64,000 bases of DNA from Hanamia caeni (GCF_003721595.1 NZ_RJJR01000009.1:62001-126000); one strand, 5' to 3'. Shown: positions 34,694-44,596, numbered from the stretch's first letter. A program made the numbers and translations. The notes: a model not told the origin generated them from the sequence alone.

Positions 34694-35911
34694 ATGACAA
34701 AACTCGCTAATACATACCACGATTCCTTAAATAGTTTTTGTATAGTTGGCATCAATTACCGCAAAAGCGATATGGCCATTCGTGGCCGGTTTTCTCTTTC
34801 GGCAGATCAAACTCTTGAAGTATTGCAACAGGCTGCGGCAAAAAACATTACGGGCTGCCTTCCGCTTTCTACATGCAACCGGACAGAAATTTATGGCATT
34901 AGCAATAACCCGGAAGTTTTTTCCCAATTGTTATGTGAAAACACTTCGAATCAATCAGAAGATTTTCAGAAATATAGTTATACATATCAGGGATTAGAGG
35001 CTATTGAACATTTGTTCAAAGTGGCGTCGGGCCTTGATTCTCAAATAATTGGGGATTACGAAATTTTGTCCCAGTTAAAACAAGCTACCAATGTGGCTAA
35101 AGAACAAGGATGTATTGATGGTTTTATGGAAAGAGCCATTAATTATGCATTGCAGGTTTCAAAAGAAATAAAAACGAAAACGAAATTAAGTTCAGGAATT
35201 GTTTCGGTTTCTTATGCGGCTATTGAAATTATAAAAGAGAAAACAACAAATCTTTCGGATAAAAAGATCCTTTTAGTTGGAACAGGAAAATTTGGCAATC
35301 ATGTTGCTAAAAATCTGAAAGATTATCTGCCGGTTTCTGATATTTCATTTACCAACAGAACAGATGAAAAAGCAAATGAGCTGGCGCAATTGTTTAATGC
35401 AAAATTTTTGCCTTACAAACATTTATCTTCAGCTTGTAATGACGCAGATATAATTATAGTGAGCTCCGCTTCTGGCACTTACTCCATTCTGCCTTCTTTT
35501 TTCACGAGCAGAAAACCGAGACTGATTCTTGATCTTTCTGTTCCTGAAAATGTAGATCCCGCAGTTAAAAAGATAGAAGGCACCACTGTTTTAAATGTAG
35601 ATGAAGTTTCTTCTGTTATGGATAACACAATTTTATTGCGTAGGGCGGAAATTCCGAAAGCAAAAAAAATTATTAACGATACCCTCTCAAGCCTTGAGGA
35701 ATGGCACAGGCTTCAATTTAATAATCCCCTTTTGAGGATGGTAAAATCACAACTTTTTCAAATGAACGAAATGTATCATTTTGAAAACTCATCTCCCGGC
35801 AAAATTCACAAAACCGTATCTTCACTGGCCATTCAGTTAAAAGTAAAAAAGGATAAAGGTTGTCAATGTATCACTGCATTGAACAACTATCTTTATGAAA
35901 CCAATAATTAA
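34694..35911 (+). CDS. hemA: Glutamyl-tRNA reductase
   Basis: A 405-residue enzyme that reduces Glu-tRNA to glutamate 1-semialdehyde, the first committed step of the C5 route. The catalytic Cys61 sits in LSTCNRTEIYG, and LLVGTGKFGNHVAKNL binds NADPH. The C-terminal dimerisation domain is somewhat short. It opens the rightward haem operon: hemC overlaps its end by 17 bases. Since ALA synthase is absent, this confirms the C5 pathway. Confidence 0.97.
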   Translation: MTKLANTYHDSLNSFCIVGINYRKSDMAIRGRFSLSADQTLEVLQQAAAKNITGCLPLSTCNRTEIYGISNNPEVFSQLLCENTSNQSEDFQKYSYTYQGLEAIEHLFKVASGLDSQIIGDYEILSQLKQATNVAKEQGCIDGFMERAINYALQVSKEIKTKTKLSSGIVSVSYAAIEIIKEKTTNLSDKKILLVGTGKFGNHVAKNLKDYLPVSDISFTNRTDEKANELAQLFNAKFLPYKHLSSACNDADIIIVSSASGTYSILPSFFTSRKPRLILDLSVPENVDPAVKKIEGTTVLNVDEVSSVMDNTILLRRAEIPKAKKIINDTLSSLEEWHRLQFNNPLLRMVKSQLFQMNEMYHFENSSPGKIHKTVSSLAIQLKVKKDKGCQCITALNNYLYETNN

Positions 35912-36854
35912 GATAGGCACCCGCGAAAGTGAATTGGCGGTTTGGCAGGCCACAAGTGTGCAAAGCCTCGTGAGGCAGCAAGGCTTTGATGCCGAGCTAA
36001 TATTTATTAAAAGTGAAGGCGATGTTGATGTGGTTACGCCTTTATATGAAATAGGCGTGCAGGGAATTTTTACAAAGGCACTTGACGCGGCTTTACTTAA
36101 TTATAAAATTGATTTGGCTGTTCATTCGATGAAAGATGTGCCGACTCAGCTGGCTTCGGGGATCAGGCGGGCAGCGGTTTTGAAGCGCGCATCTTATAAT
36201 GATATTTTAGTGTTTAAAGGCCAAAAAAATTACATTGAAAATGAATTAAATAATATTCAACCTTCAATATTCAATAATCAATTTTCAAGATTTACCATCG
36301 CTACCAGCAGTACCCGCCGTAAAGCACAATGGCTTCATCGTTATCCAAATCATCAAATCGAAAATCTGCGTGGCAACGTGAATACACGTCTGAGGAAAAT
36401 TCAGGAAAACAATTGGAACGGCGCCATTTTCGCGGCTGCGGGACTTGAAAGAATCCATCTCCGGCCGGAAAATTCAATTGATTTGGACTGGATGCTTCCT
36501 GCTCCGGCACAAGGCGCTATCACTGTTTCTTGTAGGGAAAACGACGAAGATTCTTTTGAAGCTGTTCATTTGCTAAATGATGAAGCGACGGAAAAATGTA
36601 CAAAAATCGAACGTGATTTCCTAAAAACTTTATTAGGCGGATGCTCAACACCAATCAGCGCTTTAGCGGTTTTTGAAAACGATAAAATTGTTTTTAAAGG
36701 AAATATTTGCAGCCCAGATGGAAAAGAAATGTTTGATATTCATAAAGAAATTGATATTGAAAACGCCGATGATTTAGGAATAATTTCAGCGAAAGAATTA
36801 TTGCAAGATGAAGAAGCAAAAAAAATAATCTACTCGATCAGGAATGCAAAATAA
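35895..36854 (+). CDS. hemC: Porphobilinogen deaminase (hydroxymethylbilane synthase)
   Basis: A 319-residue enzyme that polymerises four porphobilinogens to hydroxymethylbilane. LAVHSMKDVPTQL contains catalytic Asp, STRRKAQWLHRYPNHQIENLRGNVNTRLRK the substrate-binding Arg residues, and LGGCSTPISA the Cys that carries the dipyrromethane cofactor. It overlaps hemA by 17 bases and hemD by 11. Confidence 0.97.
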   Translation: MKPIIKIGTRESELAVWQATSVQSLVRQQGFDAELIFIKSEGDVDVVTPLYEIGVQGIFTKALDAALLNYKIDLAVHSMKDVPTQLASGIRRAAVLKRASYNDILVFKGQKNYIENELNNIQPSIFNNQFSRFTIATSSTRRKAQWLHRYPNHQIENLRGNVNTRLRKIQENNWNGAIFAAAGLERIHLRPENSIDLDWMLPAPAQGAITVSCRENDEDSFEAVHLLNDEATEKCTKIERDFLKTLLGGCSTPISALAVFENDKIVFKGNICSPDGKEMFDIHKEIDIENADDLGIISAKELLQDEEAKKIIYSIRNAK

Positions 36855-37554
36855 AGTTCAAATATTGAGTACTAAAAAGATCAGCGATTCCTTTATTAAA
36901 AGTGCTGCTGAAAAAAATATTGCTATTGAGCAAATGAGCTTTATTGAAACAAAAGAAAGTATTTCAGCAAAAATAAAAAAGAGAATTGGAGAACTTTCCG
37001 CGCAAAATATTACCGCAATCTTTACCAGTTCTAATGCCGTTAATGCGGTGGGCAAAATCGTTTCTCCACAAACAAACTGGAAAATATTTAGCATTGAGCC
37101 TGCAACGAGAAAAAAGGTGGAGCAGATTTTTATTAATTCGACTATCACAGGTGCAGCAAGGGATGCAGAAAATTTAGCACAGCAAATCATCGAAGATAAA
37201 TCCGTAAAACAAATCGTTTTTTTTTGTGGAAATCAAAGAAGAGATTTGTTGCCTTTAGAACTAAAAAAGAATGGAATTAATGTGGAAGAGTTGATCGTTT
37301 ACAACACTATTGAAAAACCACAGGCTGTTTCAAAAAAATATGACGGCATCTTATTTTTTAGTCCCAGCGCGGTCAGAAGTTTTTTTAAAAAAAGCAAAAT
37401 TATTTCTGAAACAATTCTTTTTACTATTGGCAAAACGACTGCCGCCGAATTAAAAAATTATTCAAATAATACAACTGTTATTTCAGAAATTCCAGACACG
37501 CAAAAACTCATCGCTGAGGTAATAAAATATTTCAGCACAATAAAAACCGATTAA
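36844..37554 (+). CDS. hemD: Uroporphyrinogen-III synthase
   Basis: A 236-residue two-domain protein that cyclises hydroxymethylbilane with ring D inversion. HemD is poorly conserved; the family pattern is visible in ITAIFTSSNAVNAV, FFCGNQRRDLLPLELKKNGINVEELIVYNT and GILFFSPSAVRSFF and FTIGKTTAAEL. The first ATG lies within the end of hemC (11-base overlap) and its stop abuts the hemE ATG. Operon context makes the call firm. Confidence 0.92.
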   Translation: MQNKVQILSTKKISDSFIKSAAEKNIAIEQMSFIETKESISAKIKKRIGELSAQNITAIFTSSNAVNAVGKIVSPQTNWKIFSIEPATRKKVEQIFINSTITGAARDAENLAQQIIEDKSVKQIVFFCGNQRRDLLPLELKKNGINVEELIVYNTIEKPQAVSKKYDGILFFSPSAVRSFFKKSKIISETILFTIGKTTAAELKNYSNNTTVISEIPDTQKLIAEVIKYFSTIKTD

Positions 37555-38586
37555 ATGAGCGAATTGAAAAATGATCTTTTATTAAAGGCATTAAGAGGCG
37601 AAAACGTAGAGCGGCCACCGGTTTGGATGATGCGCCAGGCGGGAAGATATTTACCTGAATACATTGCGCTTCGGGAAAAATATGATTTTTTTACCCGCGT
37701 ACAAACCCCGGAACTCGCCGCAGAAATTACCTTGCAACCGGTCAGAAGAATTGGCGTGGATGCAGCGATTATTTTTTCTGATATTCTCGTAATTCCGCAG
37801 GCGATGGGCGTTGAAGTGCTGATGGAAGAAGGCAAAGGGCCGTTGTTACCAAATGTCATTAAAACAGAAAAAGATATAATTTCTTTGTTTACTGATAAAG
37901 TAGAAGAAAAGCTCGACTATGTAATGAAAGCTTTGACGCTCACCAAACAGGAATTAAATGGTGAGGTGCCTTTGATTGGCTTTGCAGGCGCGCCGTGGAC
38001 AATTCTTTGTTACATGGTGGAAGGGAAGGGAAGCAAAACCTGGGAAAAAGCGAAAGAATTTTGTTTTACTCAGCCTGATTTGGCGCATCGGTTATTGCAA
38101 AAAATTACCGATATCACCATTCATTATTTAAAGGCGCAAATCAAAGCTGGCGCTGATGTGGTGCAGATTTTCGATAGCTGGGCAGGTTCCCTGGGTCCTG
38201 AAGATTTCAAGCGGTTTGCACAACCTTATTTGATTCAAATTGCCGATGCTTTACAAGATGATGCCCCGGTAATTTTATTTCCAAAAGGAAGCTGGTATGC
38301 GTTGGAAGAATTAAGCGAAAGCAGCGCGTCGGCTCTGGGAATTGATTGGTGTATTTCTCCCAAAATGGCCAGAGAGCTTACTTCTGGCAAGATAACTTTG
38401 CAGGGAAATTTTGATCCCGCGAAATTGTTATTGCCTATAGATGACATTCAGAAAGAAGCGAAAAAAATGATCAGCGAATTTGGTGTGCAAAAATATGTTG
38501 TTAACCTTGGGCACGGTATTACGCCGAATATCCCGGTAGATCATGCAAGAGCTTTTGTGGACGCGGTGAAAGGTAGCCAATGGTAA
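37555..38586 (+). CDS. hemE: Uroporphyrinogen decarboxylase
   Basis: A 343-residue TIM barrel that converts uroporphyrinogen III to coproporphyrinogen [20 protein letters not shown] with the active-site Arg, [13 protein letters not shown] with Asp, and the C-terminal [23 protein letters not shown] are hallmarks. The start codon follows the hemD stop with no spacer (TAA ATG). Confidence 0.98.
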   Translation: MSELKNDLLLKALRGENVERPPVWMMRQAGRYLPEYIALREKYDFFTRVQTPELAAEITLQPVRRIGVDAAIIFSDILVIPQAMGVEVLMEEGKGPLLPNVIKTEKDIISLFTDKVEEKLDYVMKALTLTKQELNGEVPLIGFAGAPWTILCYMVEGKGSKTWEKAKEFCFTQPDLAHRLLQKITDITIHYLKAQIKAGADVVQIFDSWAGSLGPEDFKRFAQPYLIQIADALQDDAPVILFPKGSWYALEELSESSASALGIDWCISPKMARELTSGKITLQGNFDPAKLLLPIDDIQKEAKKMISEFGVQKYVVNLGHGITPNIPVDHARAFVDAVKGSQW

Positions 38587-38619
38587 ATCGTGAAGGTGAA
38601 TTAGAAAAAGCTTCCCAAA

Positions 38620-39546
38620 ATGAATAGTAAAGAAGATTGGATAAAATATATTGAATCACTGCAAAACCGTATCTGTGCTGCATTAGAAGCAAGTGATGGT
38701 AAATCAAAATTTATTGAGGATGCATGGCAACGACCCGAAGGCGGCGGCGGAAAAACAAGAGTGATCAGTAATGGAAATGTTTTTGAAAAAGGAGGAGTGA
38801 ATACATCAGTGGTTTTTGGGAATGTTTCTGAAGCAATGAAAATGCAATTGAAAATTGATGGAGAAAAATGGTTTGCATGCGGATTAAGTTTAGTGCTACA
38901 TCCCGTAAATCCTTTTGTTCCGACGGTTCATTGCAATTACCGAATGTTTGAGTTATATGATGAAAATGATCGGTTGATTGATCGCTGGTTTGGTGGGGGC
39001 ACAGACCTTACACCCTATTATTTATTTGAAGAAGATGCGAAACATTTTCACCAAACCTACAAAAACATATGCGATGGATTCGATAGGGAATTTTATCCCT
39101 CATTCAAAAAAAATTGCGATGCCTATTTTGTGAACATTCACAGAAATAACGAGCGGCGCGGCATCGGCGGAATTTTTTATGATTATCAAAAACCTTCTCA
39201 AAATAAAGAAGTCAACTTTTGGATGAGTTTCAGCAAAGCTTGTGGTGATGCATTTCTTGCGGCCTATCTTCCGATTGTAGAAAAGCGAAAAAATTCCTCG
39301 TTTACTGCGGCACAAAAATATTGGCAGGAAATCAGGAGAGGAAGATATGTAGAGTTTAACCTCATTCACGATCGTGGTACTCTATTCGGCTTAAAAACCA
39401 ATGGCAGAACGGAAAGTATTTTGATGAGCCTGCCGCCAACAGCGCGTTTTGAATATAATTATCAACCGGAAAAAGGAAGTGAAGAAGAAAAATTGTTAGA
39501 GGTTTGCCTGAATCCACGGGATTGGACGGATCAAAATAATGATTAA
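38620..39546 (+). CDS. hemF: Oxygen-dependent coproporphyrinogen III oxidase
   Basis: A 308-residue enzyme that makes protoporphyrinogen IX using O2. Conserved HemF segments are visible, including VHCNYRMFELY, WFGGGTDLTPYY and NNERRGIGGIFYDY. This is the aerobic type; no HemN lies in the window, so an aerobic or microaerobic lifestyle is suggested. It is 33 bases after hemE and 32 bases before the antitoxin gene of an inserted toxin-antitoxin pair. Confidence 0.97.
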   Translation: MNSKEDWIKYIESLQNRICAALEASDGKSKFIEDAWQRPEGGGGKTRVISNGNVFEKGGVNTSVVFGNVSEAMKMQLKIDGEKWFACGLSLVLHPVNPFVPTVHCNYRMFELYDENDRLIDRWFGGGTDLTPYYLFEEDAKHFHQTYKNICDGFDREFYPSFKKNCDAYFVNIHRNNERRGIGGIFYDYQKPSQNKEVNFWMSFSKACGDAFLAAYLPIVEKRKNSSFTAAQKYWQEIRRGRYVEFNLIHDRGTLFGLKTNGRTESILMSLPPTARFEYNYQPEKGSEEEKLLEVCLNPRDWTDQNND

Positions 39547-39578
39547 AATTTCAGGTAAATTTGTAAAAAATAATAAGA

Positions 39579-39809
39579 ATGATTTTAACTGATAAAAAAG
39601 AAGTATTAAAAGAAATCATTGAAGATGCTGACGACAAACTAATGAGCCTGATGATCGCATTAGCCAATGAGTACAATTATACTGAACAGGAATATACCCA
39701 GGATGAAATACAGGAATTTTATAGAATAAGGGATGAAATGTTAGAACATCCCGAAACTAGTTTGACACCTGAACAAGCCCATGAGTCGATCAGAAATAAG
39801 AAGAGATGA
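39579..39809 (+). CDS. Antitoxin-like small protein of a RelE/ParE-type module
   Basis: A 76-residue acidic protein (MILTDKKEVLKEIIEDADDKLMSLMIALANEY). The first 40 residues lack a clear ribbon-helix-helix, so DNA binding is not evident. The C-terminal half (DEIQEFYRIRDEMLEHPETSLTPEQAHESIRNKKR) looks like the flexible toxin-binding tail of antitoxins. It overlaps the next gene by 4 bases (ATGA), the usual coupling for toxin-antitoxin pairs. It sits inside the haem operon. Confidence 0.75.
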   Translation: MILTDKKEVLKEIIEDADDKLMSLMIALANEYNYTEQEYTQDEIQEFYRIRDEMLEHPETSLTPEQAHESIRNKKR

Positions 39810-40105
39810 AATACCAATTAAAAGTTTCATTAACTGCTTACCGGGAAACGGAAGATGCATATTTGTATTATGAAACACAATCTACCGGCCTGGGCGAAAG
39901 ATTTTTAAAATCAGTTGAAGATGCATATTTGAAATTATCAGAACACCCTCAATTCTATAGTTTTATTAATCGAGATAAATATATTCGTGATATAAAGATT
40001 AAAGCCTTTCCTTTTGTTATTATTTTTCAGATAGTAGAAAATACAGTACTTGTATTGAGGGTTTTTAATACCAACAGGAATCCTCCATCTTTAAAAACTT
40101 TATAA
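39806..40105 (+). CDS. RelE/ParE-family toxin
   Basis: A 99-residue protein with the RelE/ParE fold: MKYQLKVSLTAYRETEDAYLYYE, LGERFLKSVEDAYLKLSEHPQFY, then the basic IKIKAFPFVIIFQIVENTVLVLRVFNTNRNP. In the family, toxins either cleave mRNA at the ribosome or poison gyrase; residues here do not decide. Its stop is two bases before the hemB ATG, so the module is embedded in the haem operon and may be cotranscribed. Confidence 0.85.
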   Translation: MKYQLKVSLTAYRETEDAYLYYETQSTGLGERFLKSVEDAYLKLSEHPQFYSFINRDKYIRDIKIKAFPFVIIFQIVENTVLVLRVFNTNRNPPSLKTL

Positions 40106-40107
40106 AA

Positions 40108-41082
40108 ATGTATTTGCAAAAAAGACCTAGAATTTTAAGAAATAATCCCGCAATAAGAAGCCTGGTTGCAGAAACAACACTCACTCCCAGTGATTTTATT
40201 TTACCAATGTTTATTGATGAAGGTGAGAATGTGGAATTTGAAATTCCTTCCATGCCTGGCTATTATCGCCGTTCAATTGATGGTATTATTAAAGAAGTAA
40301 AGGAACTGTGGAGTATGGGAATAAAAAGTGTTTTGTTGTTTGTAAAAGCGCCGGATGAATTAAAAGACAATACAGGAAAAGAAGCGTGGAATCCGGACGG
40401 GCTGATGCAAAAAAGTATAAAAGCGATAAAAAACGCGATGCCTGAAATGGTAGTAATGACAGACGTTGCGCTCGATCCTTATTCGGTTTACGGCCACGAT
40501 GGAATTGTAGAAAACGGGGAGATTGTGAACGATGCAACAGTGGAAGCATTGGTGAAAATGAGTCTCAGTCATGCTAAAGCAGGCGCTGATTTCGTAGCTC
40601 CCAGCGACATGATGGACGGAAGAATTGGCGCCATAAGGAAAGCTTTGGAAGAAAATAATTTTACCAAAACGGGTATCATGGCTTATAGCGCAAAGTATGC
40701 ATCCTGTTTTTATGGTCCGTTCAGAGACGCGTTGGATTCAGCGCCCGGATTTGGAGATAAAAAAACGTACCAGATGGATTATGCAAACCGCATTGAAGCC
40801 GTGAAAGAAGCGTTAATGGATGAGAAAGAAGGCGCCGATATTGTGATGGTAAAACCTGCGATGGCATATCTGGATATTATCCGTGAAGTAAAAAATAGTG
40901 TACACATCCCCGTTAGCGCCTATCACGTTAGTGGTGAATACGCCCTGATAAAAGCCGCAGCAAAAATGGGTTGGATTAATGAAGAAAAAGCGATTTTAGA
41001 AAGCCTTACTTCTATTAAGCGAGCCGGCGCAGATTTGATCGCCACTTATTTTGCCAGGGATGCAGTTCGGCTTTTGTCGTGA
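40108..41082 (+). CDS. hemB: Delta-aminolevulinic acid dehydratase (porphobilinogen synthase)
   Basis: A 324-residue enzyme condensing two 5-aminolevulinates to porphobilinogen. The active-site lysines are in YSAKYASCFYGPFRDA and VMVKPAMAYLDII. The metal region reads DVALDPYSVYGHDG, that is, Ala/Asp instead of zinc Cys residues, so it belongs to the Mg-type or metal-independent group, not the Zn group. Its ATG lies two bases after the toxin stop, and hemL follows. Confidence 0.98.
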   Translation: MYLQKRPRILRNNPAIRSLVAETTLTPSDFILPMFIDEGENVEFEIPSMPGYYRRSIDGIIKEVKELWSMGIKSVLLFVKAPDELKDNTGKEAWNPDGLMQKSIKAIKNAMPEMVVMTDVALDPYSVYGHDGIVENGEIVNDATVEALVKMSLSHAKAGADFVAPSDMMDGRIGAIRKALEENNFTKTGIMAYSAKYASCFYGPFRDALDSAPGFGDKKTYQMDYANRIEAVKEALMDEKEGADIVMVKPAMAYLDIIREVKNSVHIPVSAYHVSGEYALIKAAAKMGWINEEKAILESLTSIKRAGADLIATYFARDAVRLLS

Positions 41083-41150
41083 ATAGAAAGCTTTGCGCTA
41101 GAGTGTTGATTATTGATTTATTGATTATTGAAAATTGATTGTTGAAAATT

Positions 41151-42431
41151 ATGGATTTCTCAAAAAGTGTCGATTTATTTGAACGCGCTCAACGGAGTAT
41201 GCCTGGTGGCGTTAACTCTCCCGTCCGGGCTTTCAGGAGCGTTGGTGGAACACCGGTGTTTATCAAGTCAGCAAAAGGCGCTCATCTTTTTGATGAAGAT
41301 GATAATCAATTTATTGATTACATAAATTCGTGGGGGCCGATGATTCTTGGTCATGCTTATGAACCCGTGGTAAAGGCGATACAAGAAAAAGCTGGAGACT
41401 CTACTTCTTTCGGCACACCGACAGAACTGGAAATTGAAATGGCCGAGCTGATTAAAAGCATGTCCCCAAATGTGGATTTAATTCGTATGGTAAGCAGCGG
41501 CACAGAAGCATGCATGAGCGCGATTCGTCTTGCACGGGGCTACACAGGAAGAAATAAATTCATCAAATTTGAAGGCTGTTATCATGGACATGCAGATTGT
41601 TTTTTGGTAAAAGCAGGAAGCGGTGTGGCTACATTAAATATTCAAACAGTTCCGGGTGTAACTGCGGGAGTTGCAAAAGATACTTTGACTGCGCCTTACA
41701 ATAATTTAGCATCAGTTGAAAAATTAATTGAAGAAAATAAAGGAGAAATCGCTGCTGTCATTTTGGAGCCAGTTGTTGGCAATATGGGCTGTGTTCCTCC
41801 ACAGGAGGGCTTTTTGAAAGGTCTGAGAAAACTGTGTAATGAAGAAAATATCATTTTAATTTTTGATGAAGTTATGACCGGTTTCCGGCTGGCTGCCGGC
41901 GGCGCACAGAAATATTTCGGAATCGACGCCGATTTGGTTACGTACGGAAAAGTAATCGGCGGGGGTTTGCCAGTCGGTGCTTTTGGTGGTAAAAAGGAAA
42001 TTATGGAACATATCGCTCCGCTCGGAAACGTATACCAGGCGGGCACTTTGAGCGGTAATCCTATTGCGATGATCGCCGGACATACTATGTTAAAAGAGTT
42101 AAAAAATAATCCGTCAATTTATACGGAATTAGATCAAAAAGGCGCCCGTCTCGAAAAAACTTTGAATGATATTTTGGCGGCCAAAAACATTCCTCACCGA
42201 ATCAATCGTGTAGGAAGTATGATCAGTATTTTCTTTACTAATGAAGAGGTAATTAATTTTGAAACTGCTTGCACCACTGACATAAAAACTTTCAACAAAT
42301 TTTTTCATCACATGCTGGATGAAGGAATTTATTTGCCGCCATCTGGTTATGAAAGCTGGTTTATCAGTAATGCGCTCAGCGCGCAGGATATACAGCAAAC
42401 CCTTGATGCAGTTGAAAAATTCAGATTGTAG
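41151..42431 (+). CDS. hemL: Glutamate-1-semialdehyde 2,1-aminomutase
   Basis: A 426-residue PLP enzyme (class III aminotransferase fold) that makes 5-aminolevulinate from glutamate semialdehyde, the partner of hemA in the C5 route. [13 protein letters not shown] opens the protein; [34 protein letters not shown] binds PLP phosphate, and the Schiff-base Lys is in [16 protein letters not shown] use the ATG at 41151 instead of an upstream TTG. It ends the rightward haem operon. Confidence 0.98.
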   Translation: MDFSKSVDLFERAQRSMPGGVNSPVRAFRSVGGTPVFIKSAKGAHLFDEDDNQFIDYINSWGPMILGHAYEPVVKAIQEKAGDSTSFGTPTELEIEMAELIKSMSPNVDLIRMVSSGTEACMSAIRLARGYTGRNKFIKFEGCYHGHADCFLVKAGSGVATLNIQTVPGVTAGVAKDTLTAPYNNLASVEKLIEENKGEIAAVILEPVVGNMGCVPPQEGFLKGLRKLCNEENIILIFDEVMTGFRLAAGGAQKYFGIDADLVTYGKVIGGGLPVGAFGGKKEIMEHIAPLGNVYQAGTLSGNPIAMIAGHTMLKELKNNPSIYTELDQKGARLEKTLNDILAAKNIPHRINRVGSMISIFFTNEEVINFETACTTDIKTFNKFFHHMLDEGIYLPPSGYESWFISNALSAQDIQQTLDAVEKFRL

Positions 42432-42586
42432 CCAATCTGGTATATAATAAATCAGAATGATATTTTAGACAAAGCTTTTTTGCTTACCATTCAATTACAA
42501 ATACGAAAAATAAATTCGCTTTATTTTTTCGTTTACTGTTCCCGTTAGCAGGTGTTGATGGAATAGTGTTTAATCGAAGCTTTTAA

Positions 42587-43564
42587 TCAAGCCATTACCA
42601 TTTTGTTATACTTATTCCTGTATTCAATCGGTGTAAGGCCTGTTAGTTTTTTGAATAAATCACGAAAAGCCTTGGTGTCGGTATAGCCCACATCATACAT
42701 CACTTCAGAAATGTTTTTCCGGCTGCATTCAAATTGTCTTTTTGCCCCTTCTATCCTTATACGATGAACATATTCTAAAACCGAATTGTTTGTAGCTTCT
42801 TTAAAGCGGCGCTCAAATGACCGCCGGCTTAGATTTACCATCTTTGCCAAATCATCTGTACCAATTTTTTCGGAAATATTTTTTTCAATAAATTCCTGTG
42901 CCTGCAAAATTTCTTTATCTGTATGATTCTTTTGTCCTTTAAACATCGCAAAAGTGGACTGGCTATCCCTGTCAATATCTATTGCAAAATATTTAGAGGC
43001 AAGGATGGCGGTTTCCCTGTCTGTATATTTTTCCAACAGATAGAGTAAAAGATTCCAATATGAATTGGCTCCCCCACTTGAATAAATTCCTTTTTCTTCA
43101 GTCACAATACCGCCTTCAATCACTTCCACCTCTGGATACATTTCCCTGAATTCATTTTGAAAACCCCAATGGGTAGAACATTTTTTTCCATTCAATAATC
43201 CCGTTGAGGCAAGCAGAAAAGCGCCTACGCACAACGATGCCACTTCTGCACCGTTTTCATATTGCGATACAATCCATGGCACAGCAGCTTTATTTTTTGC
43301 TACCGCCGACGTCATATCGCCAAACAACGCCGGTATAAAAATCACGTCAGTTTGAGCTACCTCTTTGAGCAGCCTGTGGGTATATACCGAAAACATTCCG
43401 TTGTTTAATTTGATTTCTTTTTTAGTGCCTACCAGTTCTACGTCAAACAAAGGTTGTTTTCCTGCGGAAATTAAAAACTGGTTTGCTGCGGTAAACAGGT
43501 ATTGCGGGTCGGCAACCGCCTGCATTACGGAAGATTCGGGAACAAGAATGGATACTTTTTTCAT
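42587..43564 (-). CDS. GlxA-type transcriptional regulator (DJ-1/PfpI-like + AraC domains)
   Basis: About 325 residues starting at MKKVSILVPESSVM (ATG 43562-43564; an upstream GTG adds 20 unlikely residues). The N-terminal 180 or so residues form a DJ-1/PfpI-like domain with the elbow Cys in EVASLCVGAFLLASTGLL. The C-terminal part (about 215-320) is an AraC double HTH: RRSFERRFKEATNNSVLEYVHRIRIEGAKRQFE and DVGYTDTKAFRDLFKKLTGLTPIEYRNKY. It diverges from an SRPBCC gene, with 129 bases between starts, so it likely controls that and the VOC genes beyond. Confidence 0.9.
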   Translation of the reverse strand: MKKVSILVPESSVMQAVADPQYLFTAANQFLISAGKQPLFDVELVGTKKEIKLNNGMFSVYTHRLLKEVAQTDVIFIPALFGDMTSAVAKNKAAVPWIVSQYENGAEVASLCVGAFLLASTGLLNGKKCSTHWGFQNEFREMYPEVEVIEGGIVTEEKGIYSSGGANSYWNLLLYLLEKYTDRETAILASKYFAIDIDRDSQSTFAMFKGQKNHTDKEILQAQEFIEKNISEKIGTDDLAKMVNLSRRSFERRFKEATNNSVLEYVHRIRIEGAKRQFECSRKNISEVMYDVGYTDTKAFRDLFKKLTGLTPIEYRNKYNKMVMA

Positions 43565-43693
43565 CGAATAAAGATAATATGTTTTGCTGTCGCAATCAGC
43601 ACCCAAAACTGTCATATCAACCACCTGTGAAAATCATTTATCATCGGCATCTTTGTAATGTTAATTAATTTTTTTAAAAATAAAATTTAAACA

Positions 43694-44143
43694 ATGTCAA
43701 ACAATAAAGTGCAACTTCACAGAGTGTTTGCAGCGCCACCAGAAAAAGTTTTTAAAGCGTTTACCAATGCAGACGCTTACGCTTCATGGCTTCCTCCTTA
43801 TGGTTTTGTGGCTACCGTTCACGAACTTAACGTAAAAGTAGGTGGAACTTATAAGATGTCACTTACAAATTTCACAACAGGAAATGCCCAGTCATTTGGT
43901 GGAGAATTTTTAGAACTGAACCCGAATGAACTGATAAAATATTCAGACAAATTTGATGATGAGAACCTTCCGGGGGAAATGATTACTACCGTTCACTTCA
44001 AACAGGTCGTATGTGGCACAGAAATAAATATTACGCAGGAAGGTATACCTGAAGCAATACCGCCGGAAATGTGCTATTTGGGATGGCAGGATTCTTTAGA
44101 TAAATTGAAAAGACTTGTGGAGCCTAATATTCCGCAACCTTAA
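43694..44143 (+). CDS. SRPBCC/AHSA1-domain protein
   Basis: A 149-residue START-like protein of the AHSA1 (Aha1 C-terminal) type: QLHRVFAAPPEKVFKAFTNADAYASWLPPYGF at the N-terminus, GGEFLELNPNELIKYSDKFDDENLPG in the middle, and LGWQDSLDKLKRLVEP at the end. Such domains bind hydrophobic ligands; no specific ligand is known. It is the first gene of a rightward row (SRPBCC, VOC, VOC, VOC) facing a GlxA-like regulator. Confidence 0.88.
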   Translation: MSNNKVQLHRVFAAPPEKVFKAFTNADAYASWLPPYGFVATVHELNVKVGGTYKMSLTNFTTGNAQSFGGEFLELNPNELIKYSDKFDDENLPGEMITTVHFKQVVCGTEINITQEGIPEAIPPEMCYLGWQDSLDKLKRLVEPNIPQP

Positions 44144-44185
44144 CACATCTTCATTACAAATATTACTGACACTAAATTGTAAATC

Positions 44186-44596
44186 ATGGCAAAACAAGTA
44201 TTCATTAATCTTCCGGTTAATGACCTGCAAAAATCAATAGCGTTTTATGAAGCTATTGGCTTCACAAACAATCCACAATTCACAGATGAAACCGCTGCCT
44301 GCATGATTTGGAGTGATTCGATCTATATAATGTTGCTGACGCACGAAAAACTAAAACAATTTACTTCCAAAACAATTGTTGATGCCAAAACTTCCGTTGA
44401 GGTGAGCATTTCACTTTCTTTGGAAAACAATGAGGAAGTAAATACGTTTGCTGACAAAGCGCTAAAAACAGGAGGCACGGAACCATCTGAACCCCAGGAT
44501 TATGGTTTCATGTACCAACGGGGCTTGGAAGATCCGGATGGACATCATTTGGAAGCATTTTATATGGACATGAGCAAATTTCCCCCAAAACAATAA
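44186..44596 (+). CDS. VOC-superfamily (glyoxalase/bleomycin-resistance-like) protein 1
   Basis: A 136-residue VOC protein with paired beta-alpha-beta3 modules: QVFINLPVNDLQKSIAFYEAIGF and MYQRGLEDPDGHHLEAFYMD. It retains Glu of the metal site (HLEAFY) but its first-module His is replaced by Asn (FINLPV), so metal dependence is uncertain. It follows the SRPBCC gene by 42 bases. Function unknown. Confidence 0.87.
   Translation: MAKQVFINLPVNDLQKSIAFYEAIGFTNNPQFTDETAACMIWSDSIYIMLLTHEKLKQFTSKTIVDAKTSVEVSISLSLENNEEVNTFADKALKTGGTEPSEPQDYGFMYQRGLEDPDGHHLEAFYMDMSKFPPKQ

Noticed and set aside
41101..41150. TTGATT/TTGAAAATTGA short repeats upstream of hemL and near 61040-61075
   Set aside because: Similar AT-rich short repeats occur at several gene ends and look like simple-sequence slippage, not a defined element; not a CRISPR or mobile element.
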